DNA from: Acanthosepion lycidas
Taxonomy: Eukaryota > Mollusca > Cephalopoda > Sepiida > Sepiidae
Assembly (NCBI GenBank): GCA_963932145.1
Contig: OZ010596.1
Coordinates: 85,354,340-85,418,339, forward strand
Reading direction: 5' to 3'
DNA: 64,000 nt
Below are positions 35,260 to 48,964 of this stretch, piece after piece; position 1 is the first letter of the stretch, and each line of letters begins with the position of its first letter. Below the pieces are notes generated by a model. That model was not told the DNA's origin, ran no database searches, and saw nothing but the letters and a program-made list of their open reading frames with translations. The position numbers and the translations under genes are program-made.

Positions 35260-35340
35260 TATTATCAATTCCAAATAAAACTGCTCTTTGAAAACAAATT
35301 TAATATCTGATTTGCCATAAGGATAATTTTGTAATCTTCT

Positions 35341-35341
35341 A

Positions 35342-35409
<68 letters not shown>
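35341..35409. repeat. (CT)n(TA)n compound microsatellite
   Basis: About 13 CT units pass into about 20 TA units. Confidence 0.97.
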
Positions 35410-35413
<4 letters not shown>

Positions 35414-35439
35414 GAGAAAAATAGATAACTCGGTCAAGT

Positions 35440-35570
35440 GGAGTGTACAAAGCTTTTAAGCACCTCCTGCTATAAGTAAACTGGTGCTGCATGATGGAGA
35501 ACTAACAACTGAACTCAATAAATCATAAGACACAAACCAATCATTATACCAGTGAGATTCCTTTGGAACC

Positions 35571-35575
<5 letters not shown>
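35440..35575 (-). mobile_element. tRNA-derived SINE remnant (possible)
   Basis: On the minus strand GGTATAATGATTGG resembles a polymerase III A box. GAGTTCAGTTGTT, about 35 bp further, resembles a B box (GGTTCRANNCC). The unit sits between two microsatellites, which is common at SINE tails. The match is degraded. Confidence 0.45.
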
Positions 35576-35607
<32 letters not shown>

Positions 35608-35622
35608 GTGTGTGTGTGTGTG
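35574..35622. repeat. (TA)n and (TG)n microsatellite
   Basis: About 13 TA units are followed by a short spacer and about eight TG units. Confidence 0.95.
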
Positions 35623-35624
35623 TT

Positions 35625-36430
35625 CCTCCCCAAATAGTATTTCTATTTATTTTTTAAATGCATATTATTACTCGTATAAAAAAGATGTTAATTATTTAAC
35701 CAATTTGTTTACTTTGACCTAATCCTTCAATAAACTTTCATATTATATGTTTATGTAATTCATATAGTTCAGTTTCTACTATTGAAAAATGGTAGCCTCC
35801 TTAAGCCTATATGGTTTGATTTCATTTTATGAGAAAAGTCAAATTTGTTGTTTAAAGATACATTTAATTATTCAGCCATCTTAGACCTAAGCTATTTCAG
35901 CTTTGATCAACTTTCCATCCAATCCAAAATAGATGTCAAGATAAATCATAGCTTTTTTAAAATTCTTTCTATAAAAAAAGATGGGAGTAATTTGGTAGGA
36001 TATCACAAGCTCCTACATATATTTTCTTGTGTTCTTATATTTGATAATATATCTTGTCATTGCTATCTTATCTATGAGTCTTTAATCCAGCTTTAATAAC
36101 CAAACATCTGGTTTTATACACTTTTCAAACTCTAACTACTTGTATTTGTTTTTTTCAAATGTTTTAAAACACCTCATGTTAGATTAGTTTTACTTTTGCT
36201 GTTAGATATTTAGACTTTTTTTATGAGGAATCAAACCAGACTAGTATATATCACTTAAAAATCTCTCAGTCAAAAAATTAAAAATAATTCAAATAATTGA
36301 ATTTTATTGCTTGCTTTGTAATTCAGATGTTTGTTCAATTCACTTGAAAAATGTTAAAAAGTTAATTCAGTTTTGATGTGCTTATTGTAAACATGAATAA
36401 GAATCCTATAATAAATTATTAATTTAAATT
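35625..36430. other. AT-rich intergenic DNA, nothing recognised
   Basis: A plus-strand open frame of 83 codons (35845-36096) shows no motif and no splice context and is not called. Confidence 0.5.
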
Positions 36431-36594
36431 TAGTTACAAAGCTTTGTGTGTGTGTGCACACACTCCTGGGCACAAAAGAAAAATGTAGCAAGCATTTTTA
36501 TAAAATATTTTGTAATTATTCTTTTATTATAACAAATATAAGTGAAATATGTGACAATATGTGCTTGTGTGTAGATTAAGTTTTAGTATGAGTT

Positions 36595-37285
36595 TGTAAT
36601 TCATTTTTGTTCAGAAGATTCAACCATTTGGGCAAGCTGTTTGATAGTTGTTAAAGTGTACTGTATCTGTATTGCTGTATTCATCTCTCTCACAGCTGGT
36701 TAGTGTTTCTAAATTTTCTTCCAACCTGGTCTTAATATACATTCATATTTTCTCTATGCAGTTCAGTTTTAGTGACTGAGCAGGCCAAAACATCACTGAC
36801 AAAAACTCACTCAAACCACAATTTTGTTGTTTTTGCTGTGTATCAGGCTGGAAGCATTTGTAGATAACTCAAAGTTTAACACATCATTTCAGACAATACA
36901 CTTAAACCATCAAGAATCATATAACCATAAATTGTCATAAAATTGAGTTAGCTACTTTTTGGATAGCAATACTTTCTTTGAAAACCATTTTAATGAAGAA
37001 CCAGTTTTATTCAACCTTCTTGAAATTACTCTTGAAACATGATAATCTTGAATTTCTGAATTTTAAGCCAGTTTTGTTGGTATTTTTACAATACTTCAAA
37101 GCAGTCATTTTTAGCCTTCTGTTATCTTGGCTTATGTCACTTTGGGTTTTCCAGAACTTGATTTTTATACTACAGAACCTCTCACTTGCAATTGTCTGAA
37201 TTGTAGAAAATGGGATCTGGATATACTCAAATTTTAAAAGCTTTATATACAAATAAGGCTTTCCATGTTTGACAATGACCAACTA
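36595..37285 (-). pseudogene. Tc1-like transposase fragment
   Basis: Read on the minus strand, the N-terminal part reads KLLKFEYIQIPFSTIQTIAS, then NRRLKMTALKYCKNTNK (about 37060-37240). This is the Tc1 paired-like HTH (IPYSTVQTIV... ...RYLKMTALKNRKKTNK). After a poorly preserved middle come VMFWPAQSLKLNCIEKI and YIKTRLEENLETLTSCERDE (about 36680-36790), matching the WPAQSPDLNPIENLW block, which contains the catalytic glutamate of DD34E. The residue expected as E is kept in IEKI. FNNYQTACPNG near 36630 is the usual C-terminal end. Most of the catalytic middle is absent or decayed. A TIR-like CCTGGGCACAAAAG near 36466 is possible. Confidence 0.75.
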
Positions 37286-37469
37286 CATGGCTTTTGACTT
37301 GAATAGTAGTAATATAGAAACAAAGAATTTGCTGTGGTAGTTTAGGGATTTTAAAAATAATTTTTTCTTCTTCCAGTATGCTGCCTTATTTTTTTTTCAA
37401 TTTTTAGTCAGCAAACTTCAAAGATACTCAATTCTTATGCACAATTTGTACTAGTACAGTGTTTCAATG

Positions 37470-40400
37470 CAAAATAGAATGCTTTAATATTAGATTTTAT
37501 AAAATATGACATTATTAAAAAGACATTCATATTTCTCTTATATTATTACCTTTCTAATGTGTTTTATTCAGACATCTCTACCCATTAGTCTGGCAAATGA
37601 GTGAAATTCAAATACTTGCTCATAATTTTGTCCATATTAAAAATTGGTGGAAAAATGATAGTGTTCACCTATAAATCATGATTTTATGTTACCTTTGTAA
37701 CTTTATGAACTTTGATATTTTTAGAATAAAAGTGCAATGTGCTAGTAGAATACTTTTTGAGTAAAAATATGATTTTTAATTTTTATATGGTATATTTCTA
37801 TCAGTCAGAATTACAATAAATAAATTTATTGTGAAATGTGAAGAAAATTGTTAATTCATTTGTGCCCAATTTTAAATAGAAAGAATGAGTCATTTGGTTA
37901 TATATAGTGTGTTTATGATATAATTTTCTGTCATAGAATACATTTTTCAGTGTTTTTTTATTAAATCAGAAAAAAGGCTGATTGTTCTTCTTTTATTAAT
38001 TAAAAAATAATTTTAATATTTTTTGCTAAATGTGAAAGTATTTCACAATAGCTCTGTTAAAAATGTTGCTTTGTTTCTATAATTTCTATTTAGAGCTTTG
38101 TTAGTATCAGATGAAAACTATGTAATTATGGTAGTATCACCAGTGTTGTTTCTTAATACATTCTGATATAAATCTTAGGACCATGATATTTTCATGATAA
38201 TATCACTTTCATGATTTTAACAATGAATATTTTCTTCTGAAATTATTCAGTATTCACATAACATTTATAAAGGCATTTGCTAAACATCTTTGTAATTTTT
38301 TTAACATGTATTTTTGATATAACAAATGGAGAATATTATATCTATTTTTATAGTAAAATGATAAGTAATTAGAACACTGGATTTATTATCTTTTTTCTTT
38401 GAGAGGCTTTGTAGTGCTTATTGTTGCTTTTATGTGATCTATGTTTTATATCATTTTTAGTATTACTATTAACTTTCTGGATAATATTACTATGGTTTAC
38501 TGACCATTGCAATAAAATATACCAATAAGTTTTCAATTTTTAGCAATTAACAAGTTTAAAAATTTAACTTTGAATCTATTTCCTGAAGTTCTATGACTGC
38601 TGAACAAAAGATTAGCTTTTAGTTCAGTCTATTACAAATACTTGAAAGTTATTCCTTTGATATCAGATATGGGACATAGTAAAATAGCAACATTTAATTC
38701 TGACAATCCATACATGAAAGAATTGATCTTCAAGGACTTCTCATAACACTTAGTTTTTCCTCTGATTGGATTGGCTTGTTTGAAATAGGCTTTAACATGA
38801 ACTTTTTGGTTAATAGTGCATTCTTTGATCTCTTGTTAATTCTCTGATGTGTGAAAGATTGACTTACAAAATACATTTTCTATCTATTGTTGAGTCATTG
38901 TAATTTATAAATCGAGTACACACTTCATTTTTTATTTTATCTATTTAGGCCTCTTTGTTTATGGCATTAAAAATATTTTTGTTACATAATTCATATACAT
39001 GGAGGTGCTGAGAAGTTATGGGTCATAACATGCATCCAAAACTCTCAGCAAAATGATGACCAAATATCAATTTTTTTCTTGAAGTGTGAGGGGAAAGGAA
39101 TCTTATTTCTTGTTTTTAATTTTTTAACCAGTTTTTGTGCCTATAAAGTTTTATGTTGACTTTTGTGTAGATGTTAATGTTTGTAAATAAAGTTTTCATG
39201 GAAATACTATATACTTATAATGACTAAGTCAGGTATTCGTTGAGGAGTTATTTATGGAATTAAAATTTAATTAATTTTTTTGCAAACTTTATTTTATTTA
39301 AGGAGAATTTTTAGGAAGTTTTCTTAGTAATTCATTAGATATATACTATTTTTCTGATATTGTTTTTTTCATTGTTTGGATTTATTTCTTTATCTTTAAA
39401 ACAGCTCATATTTGTTATTTAAGTCAGGTTAAGGATTATTCTTTACTTCTGGTACCCAGTAACCTTTTTCATGCTAATTGGAGAGGAGATGGGCATTACC
39501 AAATAACTCCATATCAATATTACCATAACAAATGAAATCATGAAATAATTAGATTTAAATACTTGTTATGAAAAAAAAAAAGGCAGTTTTGATGACCTTA
39601 TAGACAAATGTAACTTGTCATTTAAATTTATAGTTTCTCACATGTAAGAAATAATTGATTTTTATTTTAACTAATGCATATTTTATGTATTAAGGAGTAT
39701 CATGATTAATATCTAATATTCTTGAAGATTCCGATCATATCTTCTTCATACACTTATAACATTTATTTCTACATATAAGCATTTTATTTTATTTTCCATA
39801 CTTAATGAGTAACTTCAGAAAGGACTTTCATTCAAAAAGATGTTTTGCAGTTTTTAAAAATAATGACTCTGAATTTTGGAAGTTAGCTATGCATTAACTA
39901 AGCACCTGCTGAGTATTTTTTATATTTGTTACTTCAAGTTAAAGCTTTCCTTTGCAATGCCACTAGAGTCATTGACTTGGGTTGAGTTTCTTTAGTCCCA
40001 AGTAGGACAATAGATATCAAGGTTTCTTACAGTTGCCATAGTGACATAAGGTCTGGAGTGGGGACAGAGTAAGTTATTTGCCTTCTAACCTGCTAAGAAG
40101 GAAAGGAAGAATAACAGAGTCTGTGATTATTTTAGTTATATAATACTGAAATGATTTTCAGTCTTTGGCTTGATCTTTTTGGGGATTAGTGACAACCAAT
40201 TAGAAACAATCTCTTCCATAAATGCATATGATGAATTGATGTTGTATCCTTGCAAAGATTAAAAAACTGTCCATTAAAATGCATTCCTGGAAAAAAAACA
40301 ACTTTTTAGCAGTTATAATCTGAATTTGATTTTTTTTTTTTTTTACATTACTGTCATAAATTGTTTAGTGTGAACTTAATCAGTGAAAGTCCTGTACATG

Positions 40401-41280
40401 GTAAAACCAGCAAAGTGATGCTTGAACTTAGGATCTTTATTATTTGAATCATATTGAAATACTTTTTCTTAATACTACAAGAAAAAAAACATTTTTATAT
40501 ATATATTTTTTGTCAGTGAGGGAAAAGAATACATTGAAAATAGGGATGACAAATGAAATGGTGACAGATTAATTGGGCTTAATGTCTTAATTTAATTTAC
40601 TCAATAAAGATACTACACACATTTCAGGATTCTTTACACATTTATGTATATATAAAAAAAGGAAAAATTGATTTAGGATTGAGACTACGGAGAAAATAAA
40701 TTATATTTTCCATGATAAAAGTGTGAAACTAATTTTTAAATCTTCTGATGAAGAGGATTTATAATATAGTAAAACTACCTTATTTATTATTTGAGAATAT
40801 AAACAATATAAAGTTTTCTAAGACCTTTACAACATTAAATAACAACAGCAGCAGCAATTACATTAAAATTTTATCTACTTCTCTTTTTTTATTTTTTTTA
40901 TTTTGCTTTAGTTTACATATCTATTTCCCTTTTCACTCTCTTTTCATCATTTTCACAGTATCTTCTTTTCCATTACCTTTTGTTAATTTTAAACTAATTC
41001 TTTTCATTGTATTGTATATGAATACGTGAGCATTGTTAAAGGGTTTTTCCATGAGTATTATGAAAATTGATTTGTCAGTTTTATCTTATGTAATTTTTAT
41101 TACACTACTTGATTTTGGGATTTATTATCCAAGAATTTGTAATAAATAGCTAGGTAAAAATAATCCACTTAGCTGTTGCAGAATCTAATATAGTTTTATT
41201 TTAGAATTTTGTTGTATAATATTTCATTATTAATTCATTTTAAATTTTAATTTAGAATATCATTTCAACTAAAGTTTAAT
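37470..41280. other. AT-rich intergenic DNA, nothing recognised
   Basis: Nearly 4 kb with no supportable gene or element. Some patches (for example 39960-40130) are less AT-rich but show no motif. Confidence 0.5.
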
Positions 41281-41283
41281 GTA

Positions 41284-41410
41284 CAAGGGGGTAATGAAAA
41301 AGTTCTCAGGATGATCAATTTCTCAAAATCTAACCAAATGAACCAAACATTAAAATTTCTTTTGGAATCACATTTTGGTTGTGCTGAGAAATTCTCAGCA
41401 CTTTTTGCAG
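41284..41410. mobile_element. Short MITE with CAAGGGGGT ends
   Basis: The left end CAAGGGGGTAATGAAAAAGT faces a right end reading TCTCAGCACTTTTTGCAG, whose complement begins CTGCAAAAAGTGCTGAGA. TA flanks both sides (41282-41283 and 41411-41412). The ends and layout resemble Tc1/mariner-type miniatures with GGGGTGCTGAAAAGTTCTC ends. It has no coding capacity. Confidence 0.6.
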
Positions 41411-42414
41411 TAAAAATTTAAACACTATTAACTTGTATATTAAGTACAGTGTATTGGAAAAATGTTTATTAAAGAGGATTTTTATTTGCAAAATAAGTGA
41501 TACAAATAAAATATTTTACATTTAACCCAGATGTTATTGATGATTTTGCTTTATACTCAGCAAATAAATTTATATGTGGTTTCTTGTTTTAATCTTCTTA
41601 TACTAATGAATTTATTCTTAAAATTTATTTTAAAAACAGATTTTTATATTAAATTTTAAGGTAAAAAAAGTGTCTTATATACTGAAAAATATGGTAATAC
41701 TTATGTTCAAATGTTTTCTTTTTATTGAATAATGTGTGTATGTGTACACATGTGTAACATTTTTCATATGTCACTGAAGAAAGAATTAAGTTTAGAGTGG
41801 CAGTCTGATCATATACTGTGTGACACCTATGGTGTACAGGCAGCCAAGTGATGAATAAGCAAGGCTTAGAAACAATCAATAAATGTGGTCTCTCGGGAAA
41901 TTTTAAGTGTTGTGTATGCAGTTTATAGTGATCCCCAGACTGCTGTGGCTTCTGTGAATATGTGAATTAATAGATATGTTAAAAGGCAGTTGTTAGTACT
42001 CTTCTCACAAGTGTTACTTTATACTAAAAGTGTAAAAATTGATATTATCATTTACATTATTTAGGGAAGAGCTTAAGTCTAGAAAAATCAGAGTAATGAT
42101 ATTATGAAATATATTTGGATGACCTAGGCTTCAGTTGGGTCTAGATAAATTTCAGAATGATGTGTTTATGGAAGATATACTAATGAATAAAAAAGGTGGT
42201 TAGATTTATATGGTTAAGCAGGAAAAAACTATTTAGTTGGGCAGTAGTCAAGGGTGAGCAGGATGTTTAGTTGTCTTGGTTTAAAAAAAATAGAGGAAAA
42301 CTTTGCGAGGGTTTAGAAAAAAGAGTAACATACAATGAAATCTGGAATATTGCCCCATCAAATATGTTTCAACCTAAAGACAATATATAAGCTGTTGCTT
42401 AAAGCTAACTGAAA

Positions 42415-42512
42415 GATTTTCAACCTAACCCACTTCTCAAAATCTGACTAAATATCAGAATGTTTCTGGAATTCTATCTTGGTTGAGCTGAGAACTTTTC
42501 AGCACCCCTTTG
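42415..42512. mobile_element. Second, truncated copy of the 41.3-kb MITE
   Basis: CTTCTCAAAATCTGACTAAA, then TCTTGGTTGAGCTGAGAA and CAGCACCCCTTTG match the right two-thirds of the 41284-41410 element. Its right end (complement CAAAGGGGTGCTGAAAAG) is closer to the expected terminal sequence than that of the first copy. The left end is not found. Confidence 0.6.
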
Positions 42513-42514
42513 TT

Positions 42515-45500
42515 ATAAAGTATTTTCCTTGTAGGTAAGTATTTTAACTCTTAGTACACCATTTTTGAGTGTAAAGCTACACTCTAGCTAAAGGACAGTA
42601 TATGTTATAATTATTAGGAGGTATTGAAGATGTCATAAATCAAGCTCTCATTGACACAAAACAGAAAAAATATCTTCTGGAGTCTGTAGTAAATAAATTG
42701 ATTTGGGTGGGTGGCAAGTTAGTCAAAGTTTAACCAACAGTACTTGATAGGTCAAGTAGGTAACACTTGCAGGTTTATCTATGCTACAAGTTTACCTTGA
42801 TGTGAATAGAAATAATAGACTTAATAGCACTACTGTTATTCATTATTTTTGAGACATAAATTGAGAAAGCACTTGCCAATAAAATACAAAAGTATACAGA
42901 ACTTAATAACAGTAAAAAAAATTCAGAGTGGACTAAAATGGAAAGAAAAACTAGCAGAAATGCTAAAGATAAGAATCATATCTGTCTTGGCAATCTGATT
43001 AGTTATCATTTATGAAAAACAAACTTTCAAGGAAAAGAATTTAAAAATCATCTGAAATTGTTTCTTCATTATGATTTTCTCTAGTTTAATGGACAGTAAA
43101 TAAAAACAGTATAATAAAAAGCAAAAAGAGTAAAGTAATTTATACTAAAGAATATTTTTATGGTAAAACAGACTTTGCAATGTTTATAAAAATCCTCTAA
43201 TCAATATAAGCATGCTCATCACTGGGTGATTATTTGTGTAAGGTCCATTGGAAAGATTCTTTGACAATAGCCACTCTTCTTCACAGTTAAGCTGTGATGT
43301 CACTGCTTATCAGAGGTTAATCCCTACTCATTGTTAAAATAGATTGTCAGCCAGAACAATTGCCCTTTCTTTCAGATGGTTTCACAAATGTTCTACAATA
43401 ATATCAAAAGACAAGAAAGAGTTCCATGATGGAAAGGGTAAGCAAATGTTGAAATGGTTACAGGTATGCCTAAATACTTCATCTGTTTGCTCTGTTCTAT
43501 TTAGTAGAAAGTTTCTATTCTCCATGCACTGTAAGATAGCTGAGAGATGAACATTTAATGGTTTATTCTTTTGATTTTTATGTAGTATTTATTTGTGTGA
43601 ATGAGTGTATCATTGTTGGCTGTTGATGATTGACCAGATATTTAAGAATCACTTCATAGAGATATTAAATTTTATCAACATTCAAATATTTTTTTCAGTA
43701 TTCATCTATTATTGATGCTGTGAACATGGCTTTTTGTTTTTATCTCCAATTGCAAAGGTTAAAAATTTGTAAAATTAATATTTAATTTTACAACATTCAA
43801 GTATTTTTATGCAGTATCAATGAAAAAGTATCCACGTTGTATGAATCAGTTGCAAATGTTAATGCTTAATTTTCAATTGACTAAAAAAGCCTTAAATTTT
43901 GATTGTATTCTTTTGCCTGTAAATTTTACACTAGATTAATGTAAAGAATAAAATGCAATGCTATGGCAATATGTTACTTTAAAATTTCATTACTTATATT
44001 TTTATCAACAATGCCAGTCATTCTAATGTAATTTTGATATTTAATTAATAACTTTCTACTATTCAAATACCATATTTATACAAATGTGGTTGTCTCCAAA
44101 TTAAACATTAACATTTTGAGTATGTTGGGGTAGATAGTATTTCATTAATGACTTCTAAAGCGTTGTTAACTCAAAAATATCCAGATTCTATAAAATTTGG
44201 ATATTTTTATAAGAATGAAATCTATTAGAACTGACTACTAATAATTTTGTTCATATCTGAATCATCATTCCTTTAAAAAATTTTGAATATTTTCTCCAAA
44301 AGTTAATATTTCATGAATGATCCTTTTCAATAAATTATATTGAGTTATTTTATTGTTATTTAAAATGTGATTTTTTTAATAATTAAGATAATTTAAGTAA
44401 TAAGTAATAATGTTATATAAATTATTCTTCAGGGAGATATTTTTATTACTGTAATAAAAATTGAGAGTTGCTTCCCTTACTAATTTTACTTTTTTCATAA
44501 ACATTATGCATAACCTTTAAAATTAAGTAGCTGACCCACTATAAAACATAATCAAGTTTTCAAATAAGTGCCTGAGTTTTGTTTCAGGATCTGAAAATGC
44601 ATAAATCTCTTTTTACTTAAAAGTAATAGTAATGTAAGTGAACTGCAGTCATATTATATATTTGGAACAATACTTTTAGATTGTAAATCATATTTAAAGC
44701 CTGTGTATTATATATTTATAACTATTTAGAATCTATTTAATAATCATTAAATAAGCAGGTTATAGTATTATCAAGCCAAAACCCTTTCTCTAACTATGAA
44801 GATTCATTGTGACCAGAGCTTGGAATTAATTTTCAGCTATACAAGTCTGTATACAATACTTTGGAAAATTCAAGTCGTTATTTACTACACCTTCTCTCTC
44901 AAGGATTTATTCATTAATTTGTAGATGTGACCTAATAATTCTAGTGTAAAATGTGTTCATTTAAAAGTGACAAATGTTCTAATTTTCATACAAGTTATTT
45001 GAATAAATTCTATAAAATTCAGATTCAAATAAGTGTGTAAAAAATAAACAAAAGATATGGAAAATTCAAACTTTGTGTTTATTTAATGTAATATTACTTG
45101 TTACACAAGAATTTATTTGTTAGTAGATAGCTTAGCAGAAAAAAATGAACTATTGACTTTGAAAAAGTGCTGGATTTATATGGGCTCAGTAGGTTGCAAC
45201 CCAATGAATCCTGACCCCTCCCCAAAAAATCATTATTTTTTTCAATTTGTAATAAAATTCAATCATATCTAAGCAAAAATAATGTCAAACAAAAGATGAA
45301 ATTACTACCGTTATTTGTCAGCTTCACTAAAATAAGTTTGCACCCCCAAAAACTTGGAAGAAACTATTTTGACTTTGTAATGTTTAAATGTAGCTATGAA
45401 TATTGTATGTGAGCATCTTTATTAATTTCATACATTTGTTAAAGGTTATAAATTTATATACAATCTTTTTGTTAATGTTTAAATTTCAAAAATATTCAAT

Positions 45501-47625
45501 CTTCTTTGTATAAATAATGAATAAAACAGTTTTGTTTATCCAGATCAAATGATGTTCACTTGAGGTATCCAAGTCTTTTAACCTGTTACTTTAATGTTCA
45601 ATTAGTCAGTGATTGATTAGTTCTTAAGGTTGACCAAATATGTAAGACCAGATCTAACCTGTGAAAGGATTTTGACCAACCCCTGAGCAAATATTGGAAT
45701 ACTATGCTTATTCAGTCTGTGAACAGTTTTCCTTCTGAGTTGTTCACATGATCACATAAATGAATCATGTAAGGTATTTTGTTATATTGGCTCCAGGTAT
45801 TTTTTGATTTGATTATTTTTTCAAACCAAACATTGGTATATGAGTCATCAACTGTTTGCATTTTTCTATTTTTTTAAATTATTTTTATTCTTAAAATATA
45901 CTATCATTCAATGCACCATGTTCATTCATTTTATGTTTTAAAGATTCTTTATGCTATTTTAATAGATTCAAAAATATTTTGATTGAAATAAATTGTTGCT
46001 AAATTAAGTTCTTTTTTTTCTAATTGGCATCCTTGGTTAAGCACAAATGATTTTTTCATACATTATTCAGTGATCTGATATAAAATATAACCTGATGTAT
46101 TTAAATAATTCCCACATTTTAAGCTTCTTTATGGCATTTATCTGGCCCACTATCCAATCTTTAATAGATGATCTTTATTGCAGGGCAAAAAGATTGTTGA
46201 CTTCATAGGTAAGGGATTGAAGTTACTTAAAACTATATCACTTGTTTGAATAAGGATACTAATTATTCAATACACATGCACCTTTAACAAGTAGCTACAT
46301 TTAAGTAAGAGGGATCTGTATTTTAATTTTTAAAGTAATAAAACCATGGATTTATTTATCATTTCCTCTTCTTTCATTATTGAAAAAAAAACCCAGATCT
46401 ATAACATTATTATTACTTGGAGTTTTGTTGTTCTGTAAAATTTTTATTAGAACTTTCACTTCCAAATTATTTGATATGTACAGAATGAAACATTAAGATA
46501 ATAAAAGAAAATAATTGTTGAAAAACGAACAGAAGAGAAGTTTTATTATAATTATAGAAATATTTGAACAAGATCCAAGAGAGTCTCTGATTTTGATTTG
46601 ATGGCTGTAACTCTCAGAATAATGTTATTCCAGAACAATAATACAAACTAAAATTGTAATGTCTATAGAGAAAATGATAATTAACTTATTTGGAAATTTG
46701 ATAACTAATTTCATGAACATTTTTTGAGATGAGTAGATTTCTGCGCTAATGAAATTAAATAAAGTTTTAGCTATAAAAATAAATATAAACTATATATACT
46801 ACATCTGAGTTTATAATAAATTTAAATGATTACCAAAATAAATACATTATCAGTTGATAATTACTTGACTTTTCTGTAGTAGTTTTTTCTTTTTTAATTT
46901 TGTCATTGTTATTTCACTATCTTATGCTTATTAATAATTTTTTCACTTTCAATATAGTTTACCAAGTTTCTAAAGCATCATTGAAAAGATAATCCCTTCT
47001 CAGTGTCTGTGTTTCTGTAATCAATTGGGACAGCTACTATTGTCTTCACGATTATTTTTTTCACAGCTGTTGACAACCATAAAAAATCCTTACAATATTT
47101 TTACAGGCTGAGTGTCAACCAAGTTGCAATTGATATTTCATAGGACCATCTGTGTCTGTAAATATAAGAGATATATGAATTTTATTTGGCAGATAATACA
47201 TTACCATTGATTTTTCAGTTATCAGCCAGTTTATCTACACATGCTAAATGCAATTTGTTTACTCTGATCCAAACTGTTAATTTTTGATAACATTTCTTGT
47301 TATGTGCATTTTATATTGAATCATGTAATTCAACTGTAATTCTTGAACTATTTGATTTTGTTGAAGTCAATCTAATTTAAGTTTAAATTAGTATAAAAAA
47401 ATTGGAATTTATTGTAAGTTCTGTACTAAAAATAAAAACAATTTGTTTGTGACTGTGAGGATTTTTTGTAGTTATAGAAAACTAGCATATTTTTGCTTAG
47501 ACACTAACAGCAATAGATAGTGTCAAATTTGTGGTTTATAAATTGTATATCATACACTTTTCCATTGAGACTAGTATATTCATCTTGGTTGTTATACTTG
47601 CATTTTTGTTATTGTGCCCTCTGAC
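42515..47625. other. AT-rich intergenic DNA, nothing recognised
   Basis: About 5 kb without a supported gene. A 68-codon frame at 43344-43550 has weak splice-like borders but no recognisable motif. Patches at 45180-45370 and 45530-45780 are less AT-rich and unassigned. Confidence 0.45.
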
Positions 47626-47627
47626 TT

Positions 47628-48962
47628 TCTTCAGGTGCCCATCATACTTAGTAAACCTTTTAGAATTTTAACCAAATCCTTTGGTCAGTTAGTGGGGATT
47701 GACTGTTCCCATTCAGTTTTCTGTGATTAGAGTATGTCTCATGTCAGTTAATTCTCTCTAATCTATTCACCTTTCTGTCACTTGTCCATTTCTTCCACTG
47801 AACCAGATTATCACTTTTCTCTATCCAACTGAAGGATTTAATTTACAATTCCCATGAAACTAATGCTTTAATCCACTAGGCTATATGTCTCTTGGACTAT
47901 CCAGTGGTATAATTTTGAAACATTAAACCTAATGTCAGCCCTAAAATAGTGACATTTTTGAGGAACCTGTTTTAAAATGGGTTTCCCAGATGGTGTTCAT
48001 CTCTGTTAATTCTACTGAGAAGGTTGTCAGAGCCTAGCATATGGGTGGATTTTTTTAGTTGCCTTAACCGTAACTATTGTTCTCTGTCTGTTATCTTGAC
48101 TTCATTCCACAGGGATCCATAATCAATTTTTCACCCTTTTTTCCTAATTAGGTATGCCTGATTTCAATGTCTCACCCCAGACTACAATCTTCTGATCTTC
48201 CCCAACCCTTAGACTTAAGGTGCAGCCAATCTTGCCTTTGTATCCCATGCCAAAACCATATGGGATGAAATACAACAATTTGTAATCATATTCCCTTCAA
48301 AGGTGGGCTTTGTTCAGGAGAAATATCTTTGAAGGATTGAACTTTTTTTGAATACCATCCTTATATTGTATGGACTACATATCCTCAAAATTTCTGATGA
48401 TGTACCCTTTATGTCAATAGACCATGGCAGATTTGTTATTGTTGTCTTTGACTCCTCTGCACTTGTTTATGTAGGCTGATGTTATGCTTGCAGAGTAGGC
48501 GTTGTTTTCAAGGGTATATCTAATGCTGATCATTTGGATTGCCACTAAGAGTTTGGTCTGAATTTGAAAGCAGCAGGCAATAACTTCTTGACAGCTCTGC
48601 ATGGATGGTGGGAATTGAAGTTCATATATTGTCTAGTAAATTTTGGCTTATGATATACAAATGTTTTTAACACTATTCTGTGAGTCATTAGTACATCTAG
48701 GAAGTTTAGTTGATCTTTAGTTGATCTTTTTTTTCCATTGGCAGGTCTTATTGAGTTCCAGCAGTGCTTGTGCATCTTTGTTATGTGAAATAAATGGACA
48801 AATGACATAAAGGGGAATAGATTAGAGAATTAACTAACATGAGATATCCCCAAATCATGGAAAACTGAATAAGAACAGTCAATTCCCACTAACTGCTTAA
48901 AGGATTTGGTTAAATATTCTGAGAAGTTTACTAAGTATGATGGACACCTAAAAAAGGTGGAA
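47628..48962 (-). mobile_element. Penelope-like retroelement with inverted terminal repeats
   Basis: The minus strand carries the end of a Penelope RT (STKDQLNFLDVLMTHRIVLK, then VYHKPKFTRQYMNFNSHHP, about 48610-48740). It also has the C-terminal end of the GIY-YIG region (LWNEVKITDREQ, LRLRQLKKSTHMLGS, about 47990-48110). The unit is bounded by inverted repeats of about 170 bp, at about 47628-47799 and 48785-48962, sharing CCATCATACTTAGTAAAC, AACCAAATCCTTT and CATTTGTCC-type blocks. Penelope elements are known for terminal repeats in direct or inverted partial-tandem layout. The 5' RT portion is missing, and the element is broken in several places. It is related to the copy at 11.2-12.3 kb. 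Confidence 0.85.
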
Positions 48963-48964
48963 AG

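Noticed and set aside
36430-36480. (TG)n followed by CCTGGGCACAAAAG as a Tc1 terminal repeat
   Set aside because: No matching inverted copy on the far side of the transposase fragment could be confirmed.
43344-43550. 68-codon frame with CTTTCTTTCAG upstream and GGTAAGC inside, suggesting a small exon
   Set aside because: The frame consistent with both splice sites gives only about 20 residues with no known motif. It is too weak to call.
45180-45370. CCCCTCCCCAAAAAA and CACCCCCAAAAACTT as paired element ends
   Set aside because: They lie in the same rather than inverted orientation and have no flanking duplication.
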